Source of the DNA: a virus
IMG/VR virus record: IMGVR_UViG_3300021964_000075
Span: 1-57,268 of that record
DNA length: 57,268 nucleotides
Strand: one strand, 5' to 3'
Shown here: in pieces, positions 57,039 to 57,268 of the stretch
Numbering within the stretch: position 1 is the stretch's first letter
How the letters are laid out: every line of letters begins with the position of its first letter
Notes under the pieces: model-generated
Database searches by the model: none
What the model was told of the DNA's origin: nothing
The model's input: the letters and a program-made list of their open reading frames with translations, nothing else
Position numbers and translations under genes: made by a program

Positions 57039-57075
57039 GTTAGTAACCTCCAAAGTGTCCCTGTAGTATGAGAAC
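57039..57075 (+). repeat. 37-bp upstream repeat, copy 12
   Basis: ACCTCC variant (as copy 1), tail GTAGTATGAG. The ATG inside it opens only a six-codon frame whose stop (TAATG) overlaps the real start at 57088, a possible coupling leader. Confidence 0.88.
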
Positions 57076-57087
57076 ATCTTCAAACTA

Positions 57088-57240
57088 ATGCGTTACACAA
57101 ACCCCTCTGGTCAAGAGTACATTTTTCCTTATTCAATCTCCCGTGAAGAAGCACTACAACGTATGGAAGAATATGAAAAGAAAGTAGAACAAGATGAACG
57201 TTCTGGACAACAATTATTCGATGATATGTTCGGAGGTTGA
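57088..57240 (+). CDS. Small hypothetical protein
   Basis: 50 residues: RYTNPSGQEYIFPYSISREEALQRMEEYEKKVEQDERSGQQLF, ending FDDMFGG. Helical C-terminal half. Behind repeat copy 12 (49 nt from its first base). Confidence 0.5.
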   Translation: MRYTNPSGQEYIFPYSISREEALQRMEEYEKKVEQDERSGQQLFDDMFGG

Positions 57241-57248
57241 TTAACATT

Positions 57249-57268
57249 ATGCAAGAGACTAAGTTTAT
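57249..57268 (+). CDS. Start of a gene cut by the window edge (tentative)
   Basis: ATG 57249 opens MQETKF before the window ends. Too short to judge; noted because the spacing from the preceding stop (8 nt) fits the local gene packing. Confidence 0.25.

Noticed and set aside
48513-57075. The 12-copy repeat as a CRISPR array
   Set aside because: Spacing between copies is 230-2500 bp with coding genes between, always on the same strand before starts; no cas genes and no uniform spacers.
48513-57075. The repeats as terminators or transposon ends
   Set aside because: No strong internal hairpin with a T-run, no target-site duplications and no transposase; placement follows gene starts.

Overview
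The window is a segment of a T4-like myovirus that infects marine picocyanobacteria (a Synechococcus/Prochlorococcus-type cyanomyovirus). Evidence: T4 core proteins in T4-like order (gp33, gp59, gp32, then gp53, gp48, gp4, and gp54-, gp26-, gp27- and gp5-like baseplate genes), proteins typical of cyanophages (DUF1825, long beta-helical fibre proteins, a DUF6165-like protein), a phage CP12 that would target the host Calvin cycle, and T4-type late promoters (TATAAATA / CTAAATA) before the structural genes.

Layout. 1-3035: replication and late-transcription genes, with an HNH homing endonuclease lodged directly upstream of gene 32. 3034-6067 (minus strand): baseplate and head-completion genes. 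6107-20607: baseplate hub, tail-associated murein hydrolases and spike genes; gene 26 ends in what looks like a -1 frameshift tail-chaperone arrangement. 20646-22029: small conserved cyanophage proteins. 22135-35096: very large tail-fibre and beta-helix proteins, ending in a collagen-like fibre with an S74 self-cleaving chaperone. 35171-37467: a complete diversity-generating retroelement (DGR): lectin-fold target with VR, Avd, TR and reverse transcriptase. 37464-44238: an operon directly coupled to the RT (2OG-Fe oxygenases, sulfotransferase, carbamoyltransferase, glycosyltransferases). 44657-50710: small host-takeover genes including CP12, a glutaredoxin-like protein and a nucleotidyltransferase/ligase-like protein. 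50783-57268: a run of small orphan genes plus a DEAH helicase, most of them preceded by a roughly 37-bp repeat found 12 times between 48.5 and 57.1 kb.

How it fits together. The 12-35 kb block builds the baseplate and fibres. The DGR rewrites the adhesin tip gene downstream of the collagen-like fibre: VR and TR are 124 bp each, differ at 26 positions, and every difference lies at a TR adenine. The following sugar/sulfate/carbamoyl/2OG genes could decorate virion or host-surface glycans (inference). The right-hand end looks like an early-gene zone whose units share one cis element, probably to co-regulate many small takeover proteins; two adjacent stem-loops at 55.9-56.0 kb carry loop sequences complementary to the tail of that element.
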